A stretch of 64,000 nucleotides of DNA from Cardinalis cardinalis (GCA_014549065.1 JACDOX010000141.1:286884-350883); one strand, 5' to 3'. Counted from the first letter of the stretch, positions 14,093 to 28,270 are shown. Program-made: numbers and translations. The notes: generated from the sequence alone by a model not told the origin.

Positions 14093-17000
14093 GCACACAG
14101 TCTTTTTCACTTGTGCAACGTGGCACACTTTAAACTAATATGCTCTGCATTTGTTTTTCACGTACTGAATATTAAGTANGTGTGAGCTGCAGTCAGTAAT
14201 TTTAGAAAATATGCAGGGCAGGTGAAAAGAGAAAAATGTTTTTAGTGTGTTGTGTCCTACATCAAAATTCTAGTTTGTGTGTATGTACATGTGTTTTACT
14301 GCTGTATTATCTGGATTTTTACTTTTTTGGATGGGTTTTAATCCAAAGGTTTTGTAGCAGGGAGGGTAAAGTAAGACATGAGCTTTTGCCAAAGACATCT
14401 TGNTGGGCAAGAGTTGGAAGTACTGAAATTAAACAAACTATTAATTTCACTATTATTATATACTAATAAACCAATTAATTCCACTATTTTTGTTTAAAAA
14501 AGATTATTATATATTGAAACTGCAATACTAAAATTGTTTTTTATTAAATATCACTTTTGTAGTAACGAGTCATACAACTNGTACTAAGTAAGATGAAATC
14601 TAACAATAGTAATAGTTGTATCAGTACCAAGGTTAAAATAAAACCAAAANCAAAAAATTACCAATAGAAAATTAAGGTTTATTGTGCCTCACCCTATGAG
14701 CTAACTGTATGCTGNTTTTATTTTAAAAATTTGTGTAGCCTGAATGGTGGGCTGACTAAGTTCACTCAAGAAAAATCAAAGGCAAAGGTGGCTCCCTGTG
14801 GCTCNGGAAGTCACTAAGTTTCAAGTTTTCTGGAGAATGGGGGAGTATTCATGGAAAATATCACTATATACTTGCTTTATTTATTTANTTTTCCCAGACA
14901 TTTTGTTCATTCTGAGAAGAAGTAATTTAGTATTTGACTAGATNTTCCTTTGGCCTGTGACTTTTTTCTCATGAACTTGGATAGCAAAGTCAGGTAAATC
15001 AACAAGGAGTTCTGGGTTTTTTGGCTACAGCCTGAAGCTGTCTGCTTTTGTAAGTTTAACAGAAAATGTTATGACTCTGGAAGTAACAATAGAGCACTTT
15101 TATTATGGCATGTTGAAAAAAGTGGATGAATAAACATTTGTGTAGACTGTGTGTTCTTGTAAATGTTTGGGGCCTTATTTGAAGTGGAAAATACGGTCTC
15201 AGATAGTTGCTTGCAATAAATCTAGTCCTAATAAATCAGTGCTTTGAGTGACACATAATTCAAAATTAGAGTAGCTGGAAGTCAACACGGACTGCTTCTT
15301 GGCTTTTGCTGAGTAAAGTTATCTGTTTTTTTTTCCCTCCTCTTTTTCTCACAAAAGCCTTTTCAATTTTTTCTTTATTTATTCACTGCAACAGTGTTGT
15401 AGGGTTACTTGTCTGTAACCCTACAGAAAAAAGTGAAAAATTAGGCAAAATTTAATTATTTCTGTAGAAAACCAGAATAGTTTATTTTCCCATTTTTNAA
15501 ATAATCCTGCCTTTTTTTTTAATACCAAGCCTTGGGAAGGCTTTTCACTTTCTGGCACCAGATGTGTATTCAAAGCGACTGTGTTTTGAATTACCATCCT
15601 GCACTGGAATATCCTGATGCTAAAGAATATTTTCCTTTTCCCATAGATGCCAGCCAAGATGTGCTGGCAGTAGAAGAACTATTATTATGTGAAAATTATC
15701 AGATATTGTGTGCTTCATAGATCTTATTCCTGCCTGATAATAACATCTTTCTGCAAGTGTGCTGATTGAGGAGTCATTCACATACCTGATTAGCTCAGAG
15801 AGCTCTACTAAGACTTCTGTGACTCCAGCTCCGTACTGACCCTAATAATGGCAAGAAAGTTACCATTTGTGTAATTCAGAGTTTGAATGGGATGACATTA
15901 GGTGCAGGTGAATGGATATTTTTCTTTACAAAGACAAAAAATACAGCAGGAACTGGATAGGACCAAGATGATCATATAAGTTACATAAATGATTGCCTAC
16001 ACAGAGAAATGGCAAATAATGGCAAATTCCTCCCATAGGAATTTTGAGCTGTTTCTGATAGGAGGTTAAGGGATAATTAAGTAAATCTAGGTGAGAGAGA
16101 ATCACAGAAGAAAACCAGTGAGGCTGAGATGTTCCCTTTCCAGTAAGAAGGGAACAGAGCGGGAGAGAAGGTTTGGCCACCTCCAGCTGAAGATGAATGA
16201 AATGCACATACTGCTGCCATGGTATAATTTAATTATTGATTTTTTTTTCTCTTTTTTTTACTTAGATTGCTCCATAAAAGCATGCCAGATCTCTGTCCAA
16301 GTCTACTTTGAACTCAAAATTCTTTGGTTATACTGTATACCCATCTCTGTTCCTAATATTCTTATTTCTATTTGGACGTAATTTTGTCATACCTGTTCCT
16401 GTTCAAATTAAAAAAAAGAAGAAAGTGTCTATTTGTATGCTTTAAGCAAGCTGATGCTTCTAGTGCTAAAAATGGTACAGCCTAATTCCCTAAGTTGGTA
16501 CTTAAAAATTTTAGAGGTAATTATTGAATAAATAAAATCCCTTTCTTTATTTGCTTCTTGATAATTGTGGGGGAAAACCTACAGAAAAGTAATGAGTGAC
16601 TCTCATACCTGACTTCTGGAACAAAAAAGGATGAAATAATGGAATTCTGTTTTGTTGCAGCTCACTGGGGTCCTGCTACTAACCTTGTCTGAGTCTCACT
16701 CCCTTTTCCTGTGGGTTGCATGCTGTGCTAGGAGGCAAACTGAAGCTGTTCAGCAGAAAGAGTTATAGAACTTAATGTTTTTAGTATCTCTGAATTATGT
16801 GAGAGGACCTGGAGTTAGATGCAGAAGCTTAAGGACAGTTAAAGCCTTTGTGCTGACCTGAGAATGGAGGCCTGTTTGCACTTATGGCTTGGTATTTTAA
16901 TTGTTGCAGCTCTGTGTTTTTTGAAGNTGATGGGAAATATTGTAAGTTTGGTCTAGTGCATATTTCAGTAGTCATCCTTGCTGGTAAGGAAATTTACAGC

Positions 17001-18576
17001 TCTATTTGATATGTTTAATTGTATCAAATTTATCTAATTCAAAACCTTCTCATGAAAGAAAAGCATTGGCATCTAGTGATGCCAATTCATTGCTTAAAGT
17101 TTCAAGGCTGATACAAAGCTGTTTACTTTCTAAGGATTTTCAACTCTAAGAAAAAATAAAGCATATTTTGGTGATCTTGTAGCTGTCATGGATATGAAAT
17201 TTCTGCATAACCACGGTTATGGTTTCTGGTTGTGATGAAAGCCCTGGTATGTTCAGTGGCTGCGTTTAAATTAGTCCTTTCTCTTAGCTTGGCTAGGTTG
17301 TTGTGTCCTTCCTGATGCTGTCTGCCTTCTCAGTTTGATGTAGGACCTGCTCAGTTTTCTGTCAGGAGCCAGCTGTGCTTGCACATGTTCTCTGTTATAT
17401 TTAGGAAACAGGAAGAAACCTGACACACTGTTGATCAGAAATAGTTGCTTGTAATGTTAAGTAGCCAAAACCGGTTTACTTTCAAGATACATTTTTTTCT
17501 GAAAAATCTGAATTATTTTGACAAATTGCTTTATTTCTTTCAAGGAAACATAATTTAAAATTTTATTGACTGTGATAGAACTGTGCTTTTCTTGCTTTAA
17601 CAAANCCAAGGTTCTTTCCACAAACCTATTTTACATTGAGGAACGGGTTAGATCTTACCAGAATGGCATTATGGCTGGTTTCAGCTGGCCCAGGGGCTTT
17701 CAGATTTCAATGCCTCTTATACAGCCACTCATGTTTCCCCCCTTCATTCTGTACATCTATTTGGGCACTGCTTTGGGATGAAAGACCATGAAGAATAAAC
17801 TCTCTCTGACATCTGCAGAAGGTAGTAGTTGTAATTCATGATAGAGGTTACTGGTGGGACAGGAGNTTTGTATTGTGTCCTCTTTTCCTGCTGCCAGTAA
17901 TTTACTTTTTATGGGCTTTAAATTTTAAAATAAAAATGATTGTACATTATAAGCACTTCCTCTGATGAAATATACAAATGTCATTGGAAACAAAGTAAGC
18001 TAATCCTATGGCTGATTTAGATTAAACATCCCACTGGAATAGCTTTATGTTAGGACTTGATTCATTTGCATTACATCTTTTAACTGCCATTTTAACTAAT
18101 TTTCTTATTAACAAGACCCAAACGACAGCTCCCAGGCCAGCCTTCAGAAAAGGCCTGAGATGAGCCTAACTAAATGTGTTAACTTTAGAAGAGATGTTTT
18201 TCTAAAATGACCTTATTCTTGTAGGTATATCAATGGTGAAATAGTTTTTGAAAGAATTTGTAACTAAATTTCAAACAATGTGGGAGGTCCCCCTCTAGCC
18301 CAATAGTCTATGACTGATTCTATGAATATTCAGACAAACATGCTGTCAAAACTATTATCTAAACTCATGCTTTTTTATTTCTTGTTGTAGTTAAACACAC
18401 ATTTTGTTAATTCTTAGTATTTGTGTAAGGTCTCATGGGGTGGAATTAATTTTCTTCATGCAGCTCATATGGTGCTATGTCCTAGATTGTGACCAAAACT
18501 GTGCTGATATCACTGAAATCAGTTATTCATGCTCAAAGTGAAAACGTCCTTTTTGCTTCTCTCCTTGTCCCCACAG
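14093..18576. other. AT-rich unique noncoding sequence
   Basis: No gene or recognised transposable element. Single N bases are unusually dense at about 14403-14944. The one structural item of note is the hairpin at 15398. Open frames at 15.4-16.4 kb overlap on opposite strands and have no recognisable content. Confidence 0.55.
15398..15425. repeat. perfect 11-bp inverted repeat with telomere-like arms
   Basis: The arm TGTAGGGTTAC is followed by six bases (TTGTCT) and then its exact reverse complement, GTAACCCTACA. The arms contain TAGGGTTA and TAACCCTA, so each holds a little more than one telomere-type unit facing the other. With so few units this may be chance. No run of T follows that would mark it as a simple RNA polymerase III unit. 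Confidence 0.7.
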
Positions 18577-18954
18577 GGAGTAGGTTGAGAATGAGCAAGA
18601 AACTGGGAGTGGGTAGCAATGGTANAGTTGATTTGAACTGGCCAAANAGCTATTCCATGCCTTATTACATCACGCTGAGCAATAAAGTTGGCAGCAGATA
18701 GCTCTCCCAAGGAAACCTTTGCTGTAGGACTGGCTGGACAGCAGGTCTGCCTGTGGGTGGTGGTGAATAATTGCCTTTGGATCACTTGGGGTTTTTTCAT
18801 TAGGTTTCAGTTTTCTTTACTTTTTAAACTGTCTTTATCTTNACCCATGAGTTTTTCTCACTTTTGTTCTTCTAACTCTCTCCCTGTCCCACTGGAGCAA
18901 GTAATCAAAGAACTGGATGGGAGTTCAGCTGCTGGCTGGGGTCAACCCACCACA
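18577..18954 (+). mobile_element. avian endogenous-retrovirus LTR fragment
   Basis: This matches, from memory, a common avian ERV-type long terminal repeat read on the plus strand. Landmarks in order are GAACTGGCCAAA and a nearby TATTCCATGCC (about 18635-18660), a degenerate TATA-like site CAATAAAG (about 18680), CACTTGGGGTTTTTTC, CTGTCTTTATCT, CCATGAGTTTTTCTCAC, CTCTCCCTGTCCCACTGG, and a 3' end GGGGTCAACCCACCACA that finishes in the CA expected of an LTR edge. The 5' edge is uncertain: similarity fades above about 18577. No gag, pol or env sequence flanks it, so it is a solo or truncated LTR. It has several point differences from what I remember and three N bases, so it is probably old. The exact family name is not certain. 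Confidence 0.8.
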
Positions 18955-21900
18955 GTGTATGTCAATTAAAAGCCTCTGCATTCTGTTTTTGTAAGGATGC
19001 TTGAATTTGNTGTTATATTGTACCTTAAAATGTATAGATTTATGATCTTTGTANGCAGGGAGAAAGACCCCAAGTATAGAAATTAATGTAAGCCCTCTTT
19101 TCTTGTGCCAAATCTGAAATCCCTAGATATGGGAAATTTCTTTATGTGGGTAGACAGAAGTAGCGTCAGCTGCAAAAACATTGAAAGCTTTTGAATAAAC
19201 TGGTGATCTCCCCAGAAACTTCACTGTGTTTAGGTGAAATATACATGGGGTATACTTTATTTCTTATTTAATGATTATGCATACACATAAGGCAAGATTA
19301 ATTCTGTCAGTTGGTTTGGATTTAGTGTAAAACAAACATGGGTACCAAAACAGTTGCAGTGACCGTGCTTTCAGATTATATGAAGTTAATTCAAACACTT
19401 TCAAACTTTGGAGCAAAGTAATCTTGAATGAGAGGTGTTTGAAATACTAGTCCAAATTTATCCTCAGTTCCTGATCTCTCTGCTGCAGTGTTCAGAGGAA
19501 AATGTAATTTAATAAGAAAAGTGGGACATGGTAGAGGTAAGCAGTAGCTTTGAGGGGACCTCCAGAGAACTCAGGTTAGAGCAGAACCTTCTGAACTGCA
19601 GTATCTATATCTTTAAATGTATTGAATGTGGCAAGTTAAGAGTGTCAGCTATTAATGCTGGTAGCTGTTGCAAATGTAATTGCTGCTGCTGCTACTACTG
19701 GAATATTTTCATCAACTTCTGAATCAGTATTTAAGATTACAAAATACATTAATTGAAGACTTCTGGGCAAATTGAAGGGTAAAGAGATCTGTGAGGACAA
19801 GAGGCATTAAAACCGAAGAGATAAAAGCTACCATTCTAGAAATATAAAACTGATTAGTGGGGCTTGGGCTATGTTTCTATAAGTAACTTACAGGAGGGGT
19901 TCTCAGAAAAAGTAAACAAACTTGTAAAAATTAAAGACAAAATAAATTGTTATAACTTAAAAAAAAAAGTGGTGTACTTATTCTCTCTCAAAATTTTGCT
20001 GTTTGTAAAAGAAGATTGATTTATTCAATGGAATAATTTTGCTTGTGACAAATGTGCATCAGACAAAGCTTCACATGTGGTGCATGTAACTGTTGCACTT
20101 CACGTTATTGATTGTGCACACTTGTCTGCAGGCACACTGTTCAGCTGGGATCAGACACCTGAAGCATATAAAGAAATTAGCTAAAATAAAATACCTTTTC
20201 TTTCAAGTGACTGGGAGAGGGAAGTTTCCAGGTAGTTTTCTTCTTTTTCTAATTTTAAAATATCTACTGTTCTCCTAAAGATAAAGGAGCTACACGATAT
20301 CTCCTAAAGGAATATAATTAGTTTTTCTTCTCTGGTATGATCTACAGCTGTAGCTCAAAAACCCTATATAACAGAAGGAGGGTTTTGTAGCATGGCAAAA
20401 CTTAGATTATATTAAGCATGAAGATACAAAGTACTTGGATTTCACTGGCTTAGTAATGAGACCAATATGCTACTTTTGTCTCTTCCCTCCCTTCTGTCTC
20501 TTTCTGATGCTGGTCATTTCTATAACAATCTGACACATGTCAGCTGTTGTCTGACACTGTGGTTTGTTACTTTTTCTTTCTGCCATTATCTTGGTCACTT
20601 CTTTAAGTTATCAATGTTTTTCTTCTATTACTTCTAAGATTTTTTTATTCAATGCAAAAAAATTGAAAGAAAAATATTAGAGTGCAAATGCTTATACTCT
20701 CCACCAGAAGAAAATGTGCATTGCTTAATAAATAATAATAAAAAAACCTGTATGATATCCTATCATAATACACACATACAACATTGGGATTGTATTTAAA
20801 GGAGAATTGATACTTCTCAAGGTTTAGAAATATACTTCTTGCCCAACTCACATATTTTCTTAAGTCAGATGCAGCCTCTCATTACATTTAAGTGGAAGCA
20901 CAGAGTATAATAGACCATCCCCAGGCTCTAACCTGCAGGTATCATGGTGCACTTGTGAGGACAGTAGGGCTTCCTTCTCACTTGTGTTGCCTTGTTGACA
21001 GATTAGCCAGAGCTTGTCATGGGTTAGGTGCCAAGGGATGTCTTTTGAATCTGATTCCAAAGAAAACAGCAGGCTGTCCAGTTGATGAACGCTTTGAAGG
21101 GGTTCTTTCTGGTTGTTAGAAATAATAAACAACTGAAACTCAGGCGTAAAAAATATACACAATGCTGTGTGTAGTATAATTTAAATTTTGTGTGGATCAT
21201 ATGAAATAGATGGATATATAATATGTTGATTTCATTAAAAAAATTCTCCAACGTTAGTATTTTTTAATATGATAATATTATATGCAGGTACTTGAGGAGG
21301 AAGGTATTTCTCAGAACTGTATGAAGGTGGTAGATAAGGAAGCTGTTTTCACCAGGATTTCTTTTTCAGCTTTTGATTGTGAATGACCAGAGGTCCATAG
21401 CCCCCTCACCTTTACCCAAGGCTTGGCTTTTCCTTCAGGGTACTCCCGAATTAAAATCTGACCTTTCAAAATGAAGTTCTGTCTGGAGCTGGGGACAGCA
21501 AAGCTTTGAAAGCGTTGGCTTATCTGAGTCAAAGAGAAGGGGTATATGATCCTTTTTTCTTATTATTTTTTTCCCTCTGCTGGGTCATTGGACAAGTGAG
21601 TTTTGAAACTCTTGGTAGTACATTATATGTTTATGTATGGTACTGCCTTGCAGCCTCTTAATGGCCAAAATGGACGGCATAAGTAATTTACAAATGGAAG
21701 CCGAAAGTTATTTTGGCTTCAGGAATATAAAGACAGTTGGTTTAACAACAGTTGGTTTCCCTTCTGAAAATATTGGTAGACTGTTTTGGAAATTTATGCG
21801 GTGATGTTGTATAACAGCACAGCTCTGTGAGTTATAAGAGCTTAGAGAAGCTGCTGCCTTTAGGACTCCAGCTGTTAAAAACTATCACATCTTTCTCCTA

Positions 21901-24900
21901 ATGTTTTGGCACTAAATTCTTTGTTCACAATCAAACATGAGTTTGCAAATTTCAGTTTAAGAGCAGAGCAATGCAGGCAAGCTGAGAGAAAATAGTCTTG
22001 ACTATGTGTGAGCCTTCTTAACAGGAGGGGGTACAGATTGCTTACCTCTGAAAGCAGCTGCAGGTAGGTTAATGCTTAGATAAATGAGGAAACAATAGGA
22101 GGTGATAAATGAGGAGGTTTGTAGTGGGCATTGCATTTCTTTTTAACAAGCCCTGGTGTTTTTATTAGGCAATGAGAATACTCAGAAGGGAAACAGCAAT
22201 ATTTATCACTTGAATGAGAAGTGAACTTGAAAGCGTGAGTTTCAGCAACTACGTAAAGACAGCACTAATGTTTCATTTTATCCAGTACATTTCTTTTTAG
22301 TATAATTCCATCAAATTCTTATATGGATGATTATAGCTAAGTGTAGTCTTGCTACTGTCCTGTGAGCTTTAGGTTCTTTTTTTTATCCTTATGAAAATTT
22401 TGATTAATATAATGAAGAGAGAATTTGAAGCTGTGTTTTGTAAGCTGAATCAATATTATGCTGTAGATTGCCTTCAACCAGTGAAATATTCCAGGGCTAA
22501 TATTTGTAACACTGTGATGGGAGTTTCTCTTAGAATATTTAATATGGTGTAAATTACTAAAATNGTATCTTTTATGGATAAACTTTTAGGACTATGTATA
22601 TCATTAAAAGTTTATTTCTAAATTAATGTAGTTTCATGTTTTCAGATTATTTAATTGTTTTTTAAAGTTGAAGTTGCAATAAAGTGGAGCTTTCACTTCA
22701 AAGCTGCAATTAATTTTCAGCATTAATCTGCCTCCCTTACTATAATCAAAAAATGAAACACTTGAAACAATTTGAGAGAGGAACTTGCTTGAAATACTTG
22801 ATGAATGTGAATGTGGTCCAATTTGGCAAACACAACTGAGTAAAGAAACAGGCTTGTAACTCTGCTCCCCCCTCTTCTCCATTAACTGTGACTAAGAGGG
22901 AGTATTTTCTTCTTCACAATAAGAGGAAGTCTCATTTGTTACATGGCAACTTTTAATGTTATCTCTGTAAGCACCGTTTAAAGACAAATTACGATACCAA
23001 ACACTGATTTAATGGAAAAAACATGTATTGAACATGGGAAAAATGTATAGTTTGGTCCTATGAAAATCTCTCAAGGTTTTTTAGGTAACCTGTTCTATAT
23101 TAAAAATGAAAGACTTGAAAAAATAGTTTTCTTTCATGTCCTCAAAGTGTTTTCAACAGATGTTCTATGTTTCATCTTGTAACAGATACTTTAAAGCCAT
23201 CTGTAGTGTTGTAAAGATTGAGAATATTGATAGAAAATTAAAGCTTTCATTTTAAATTTTGGAAGAGGATCTTGGAAGTAGTCCTGTTGTATATGTTGGT
23301 AATCCAAGAAGAGCTTGCCATTGATTTTTAATAGGTCTCAAATGAAACTATGAGTCTCTAGTCAATGCATGCAAAACCACAGTTAATTAATTATGGTAGT
23401 TTAAGGAAAATTTGAAGACATAACANTTCTTGATATCAACAGTATATATATTACATTTTTTCATTCATTATCAAAAATCACATTGAATGATATGGCGAAT
23501 AGATGTCAATACAGAAGCTTGCTCTTGTAGATCACATATAATATTGTTTTAATCTGAATTTCTGATCCCCTGTGGAAATACTTGGGTAGCCTTTTAATAC
23601 ATAACATTCTTACTTAGATTAATGTTAACTCCATCCTTAGCTCTTTTTGAGCTTTACTGTGTTCTGCCAATGGCGTTTGGTCTGTACATATGTCTAGTTC
23701 TATTTCTGGAATATGAAGGGTTTTATTCTTTCAACAATATGTTGGTTTATAGAGACAAATATTACCCCCTTCTATTGGATATAGTTTTCTATAGGATTCA
23801 AATGCTGTTTTCAATTTCTTTTTTACTTTTTCAAATTGGTTTATGATATATTCTGTAAGATATATGGACACTTAGGAGCTTTGACTAGAATAAAGTAAAG
23901 CAAAAAGAAGAAAATCAGTTTAGATAATAAAAAATGAAGTAAAAGTACACTGTAATGTAAATGCAGTATGGAACAGTTGTGGGAACATGATCCAGGAGTT
24001 ATTTCAGTGCTCTACTGTGTATTTTTTTCCTTTATGTACTTAAATTTGTTTTCAGGGTAAATTTTGCTTTGAATTTTATTGGTTTGTAGTAGAAAATTTA
24101 GAAGTAATTTCACATCCATATAATGTTTTTATTCCTTTTGTAATTGTAATTTTTAATGCACACTTTTAAGTTTAACATTCCCTCTCAAAAGAATCTATGT
24201 TGATTATTTTAAATCGTAGGGGAGTTTCTGTATTATTTTAATGTTGTTTAAATTTGCGTCAGTAATTAATAGAAGTAAAATACAACATTTGGGTTGAAAT
24301 TTTATCTGTGAAGTATTGTTTCACAGAAGATATTAGAATAAATGGAAGTATATTACAAGTAATATCTTAAACCTTGTCTGATCATTGAGAGAAAGGGAGC
24401 TCATCTATTAGCTGCAGGAGTCTACATAGATAGAAGATGCTTTGATAGTTTTCTTTTTTTTCTTGACTGTATTCTACATAAGGTACCATAAGATATATAT
24501 AAATATTGCCAGACTTAGAGGCCCTCTCAGCAAATTGTATTGCTATATGGTGTTGTGTTAGAAATGGTGCAAATGGAAACATGACACAAACAACTAGAAA
24601 AAAAAATCTGATAAATCAACTTGCAGGGCTGAATCCAAATAAATTTTACAGCAGTAAATTAGATTCATTGCTTTGGTGACCAGTAAAACTTGTTTTTCTG
24701 CTTCTTGAAACTGAGTCAGAAGCAGTCTTTATTTTTAGAGGAATTTTTCTATAACAGAAATCATAGAAAGAAATAGAAATTAGGCCTTCAGCAGTTTAGT
24801 GTGTTGTCTTGCCCCAAAGTATCATTTATATATGTCTTCCCTGATGAATATTTAATATCTGTCTGAGCACAGAACTCCAGCATCCCTAGACAGTTAGTTC

Positions 24901-27900
24901 TAGTGTTCTGTTGCTCATACTTCTGGAAACCACATTTTGAGAGTGAAATCTTGTTGACTTGTCTCTTTTTTACAGTCTTCTTAAAAATGATATTGCAGTT
25001 TATTTTTCCATGCTAGGATCAATTTAAAAAAATTTATCTAGGGTCCAAATTTTATAACAAATCTCAAAGATGTCTGCTCTGATGTATTTGAAGAATGTTA
25101 TGTTGGCTGAACAATGCTTCATATTCCAGCTCATTTCCATGAATTTTAGCTCTTTCAGTCCTGGTTTACAGTGTTTTCACTCTAATCCTTCTTGCTGGTA
25201 ATGAAAAGAGCACAGGCTAAAATTATGCCAATCCATTAAACCTAAAATACTGGCTGCTGCTGTTCATTGTTCAACATAAGAGAAATATTTTAGAAACANT
25301 AATGCAGAGTCTATAAAAAGATTGATCTCTTTTCAAATAAAAGCTTGCTGGTATCCATAGTGTAGAAAGCAAAAAAGTAGTTTGCTCTGCACGGCATTTC
25401 ATCTTCTGCCTAGCCATGACAACATTCCATGACTGGTAGGGCTTCAGACAAAGTAATGCCTGTGGATATAAACAATAAGGATTATTATGAAATCAGGACC
25501 CTAGAAAACATGCTTTCTATTAGATTACTGTTCTTGCTCTAGAAGATGATGTCCTTAAAAGGTCTTAACATTCTTACATAAGAATCTGTTTTTCAAAGTA
25601 GTCAAAATTCAGTTTGGATNAAATAGTAGAAAAAAAGCTTTTTTTTTGCCCTGGATTTTCTTTTCCATCAATAGAGAGGTAGACAGGTGTCTATTGTGTT
25701 CTTTGTAGTAAAAATTTACATAAATTAATTTTGCAATTGTTTTATTAGTAAAGTTTCAGAAAACTATGTGCCACTGACACATATTTTTGTAGGTTGTTAT
25801 CTACTTGTCACAGACATGTTCAGTCCTTGATCTTAAAATATTTATTTTATTAGATGTCCTAGATTATATCTAAATTAAATAGGTACTGTTTTTTGAAATA
25901 GGTATTTTTAAAAATTATTAGCTAACTATCTTATAGCACTTTATTTCTGAATTAGCTTTTGTTTTAGCCTCTAAAAACAGTCTGAACTAATATTCTCTTC
26001 CTCCTTTTTGTAAAATAGAATGCCTAATTTATGCTAAATTAGAGGTTTTCAGAAACTGTGATTTCTATAGTAATTTTATTTTCATTAATAAATAAATCAT
26101 TAGAAAGCAAATTCACAGGGAAGCAAAAGAATCTGTGGGTATATGAAAAGCAAAGATTATTGCCTGGATTTAATGAATGAGAACGATGGCATGTTTCGTG
26201 CAATAGTTGCAACTTGTTTTATCAAATCACATGATACCTAAATGAAAGTCTTTTATTGAATACTATGCCAAAACAAACTAAGTTGAAAAGTATGTCTATT
26301 CCCCTTCAGATTTATTTCATCTGATACTGAGACAACAAATTTTTGAATTAAGGCCAGCAAGACAGTAAAGATAATCAAATCATCAAACCTGAAATATCTA
26401 CATTCCTCTATTGGACAAAAACTCTCATTTTAGTGGTTAAATAATTTTAACATCTTTTAATGTTTCATTCACATTATGTCTTTGATTGAGATGTACCTGC
26501 ACTATTAAATACTTCGGCAGTGTTCTGCTTAAATGATGGCTTGGTTAGCCATAAAGATAAAAACACAGGAAGAGCTAAGTCTTATTTCTACTCAACCAAT
26601 CTTCAGTAGTTGCTTCCTTAAATATTCAATCCAGTAATTAGTTTTGGTTCATGCACAAGATGATTACAATCAGATGGCTTTGCAGGTTAGGAAGTACTAG
26701 GTAGTTTTGATATTCAGCCAGTTAGTTTTTTCTCAGTTAGATAAAAGGTCAAAAACCTTATTAGTGTAGTAGTAAAAAACCAACTTATATGATGCTNTAT
26801 TGCTCTCTGAAAATTCCACAAGCATATATAATGATGCTAGAGACATTGTAGGTAAAATATAAGATTGTTTTTTATATCATACCAAGAAAGACACTGCTGT
26901 CCTCTTCAAAAATATAATAAAGGCAGATGTGTTTTGAGACACAGAAAGATTAATTTTCTATCATTTTGCACTATTGAATCTGGATGAATTTCTTGGACAG
27001 TTTGCTTTTTCAAATGACAAAAAAAGCCCTAGAATGTTCAAAGTACAGTTTCTATTAAGTGATAAATGTAAGGCTTTGATTTGAAGTTTTAACTTCAGAA
27101 ACTGGATCTAAATTTAGCTGCCTTGGAATAGCAAGTTAAACTGCCTCCAAGTAAAAAAATTGAGCTAGTATGTTACTGGATTAAAAGTGTTTGGGTTCAC
27201 AGGAGATTCTTTCAGGAATTCAAGAANTATGTAATGTGAAATCATTGTAGCAATTACAGCTGGGTGGTTTTTAACAGCTTGAAATTGAACTGGAGCTTGT
27301 AAAAATAAAGATTTGTATCTTCTGCATCTGAGAGCTACCATCACTTCTGTGTGAAATAAGCTGTTATTCAGGCTAAGAGGTGCTGTTTGAAAGACATTAT
27401 TATTTTTATCAGGACATCAGAATACTCTCAACATCAATCACTGATGTTCTTCTACCTAGAACTGAAATGTGTTAACAACTTGCACTCGAGTAGATGCTGA
27501 AAATTACCTTCCTTTCTTTTATATCCAAACAGTAGTTTGGAAACCATGATACTGTACAGTCTAAATTTGATGTTGTGGAGAGTTGGGTCTGCTAAATCTT
27601 CTCTGCACATTGAACCTGTGTAGCAAATGACCAAAATAACTGTAAAGAGAACAGTAAAATCTCTAGCCAGTATTAAATTGTTCAATTTATTTGATTTGCT
27701 TCTGACCTTAACCTTTTCAAATTACTACTTTTTGGAAGGGACAGGAATCTGTTCAATAAAGTGAAAATTTAATGAATTTTCTGAGGAATTTCTTTCACTC
27801 TTCTGCAGGAATAGGTGATAACTTTATTCATCCTGAGGAGCAGCTAAATGTTGTTTTACAAAGAATTTACTACAGACTCACCATTAACAACCAGAAGAGG

Positions 27901-27959
27901 TGATGTTTTGGTGGACACACATTCCTGCCCGTGTTGTCACTAGTTACCAAGAAAAGAAT
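18955..27959. other. AT-rich unique noncoding sequence
   Basis: About 9 kb with no recognised gene or transposable element. A TGC triplet run (four units) lies at 19681-19692. Single N bases are absent from about 19.06 to 22.56 kb, a longer clean stretch than elsewhere. The GC-richer patch at 20.89-21.12 kb has overlapping frames on both strands but no recognisable peptide. Confidence 0.55.
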
Positions 27960-28270
27960 TTTGAGAAACTTTTGAAACATAATATGGAGCAAAAAAACCC
28001 TGTCTCTTCAGCCTGCTTCTAAAAGTCACCATGAATATTCTGGCTCTTGGGGCAGTTGGTAATTAAGCCAGAAACCCAAATGACTCAGCTGCAGGGAAAC
28101 GTTTTTATCAACATTTATCCCTAAAGCTTCATCGTAAATTAATTTTTCTTTTCTCTCCTCACAACCGAGAAAATCTGGGAACCTGATCTTAAATCAGGCC
28201 AGTTAAAAAGTTTTAGATGTCATAAGCACAGTAATTATTGCCAAATTCACATCAATTAAAATATAACTTA
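27960..28270. other. possible conserved noncoding element (guess from texture)
   Basis: The stretch has no N bases, little simple sequence and several homeodomain-type cores (GGTAATTAAG, TAATTATTG, ATCAATTAAA), with a TGACTCAGCTGCAG segment that joins an AP-1-like site to an E-box. This texture is typical of conserved developmental enhancers. Conservation itself cannot be seen from one sequence, so the call is inference. There is no open frame of note. Confidence 0.2.

Noticed and set aside
18281..18330. Possible CR1 tail (GATTCTATGAAT after GGGAGGTCCCC)
   Set aside because: Only one tail-like unit and no recognisable CR1 body next to it.
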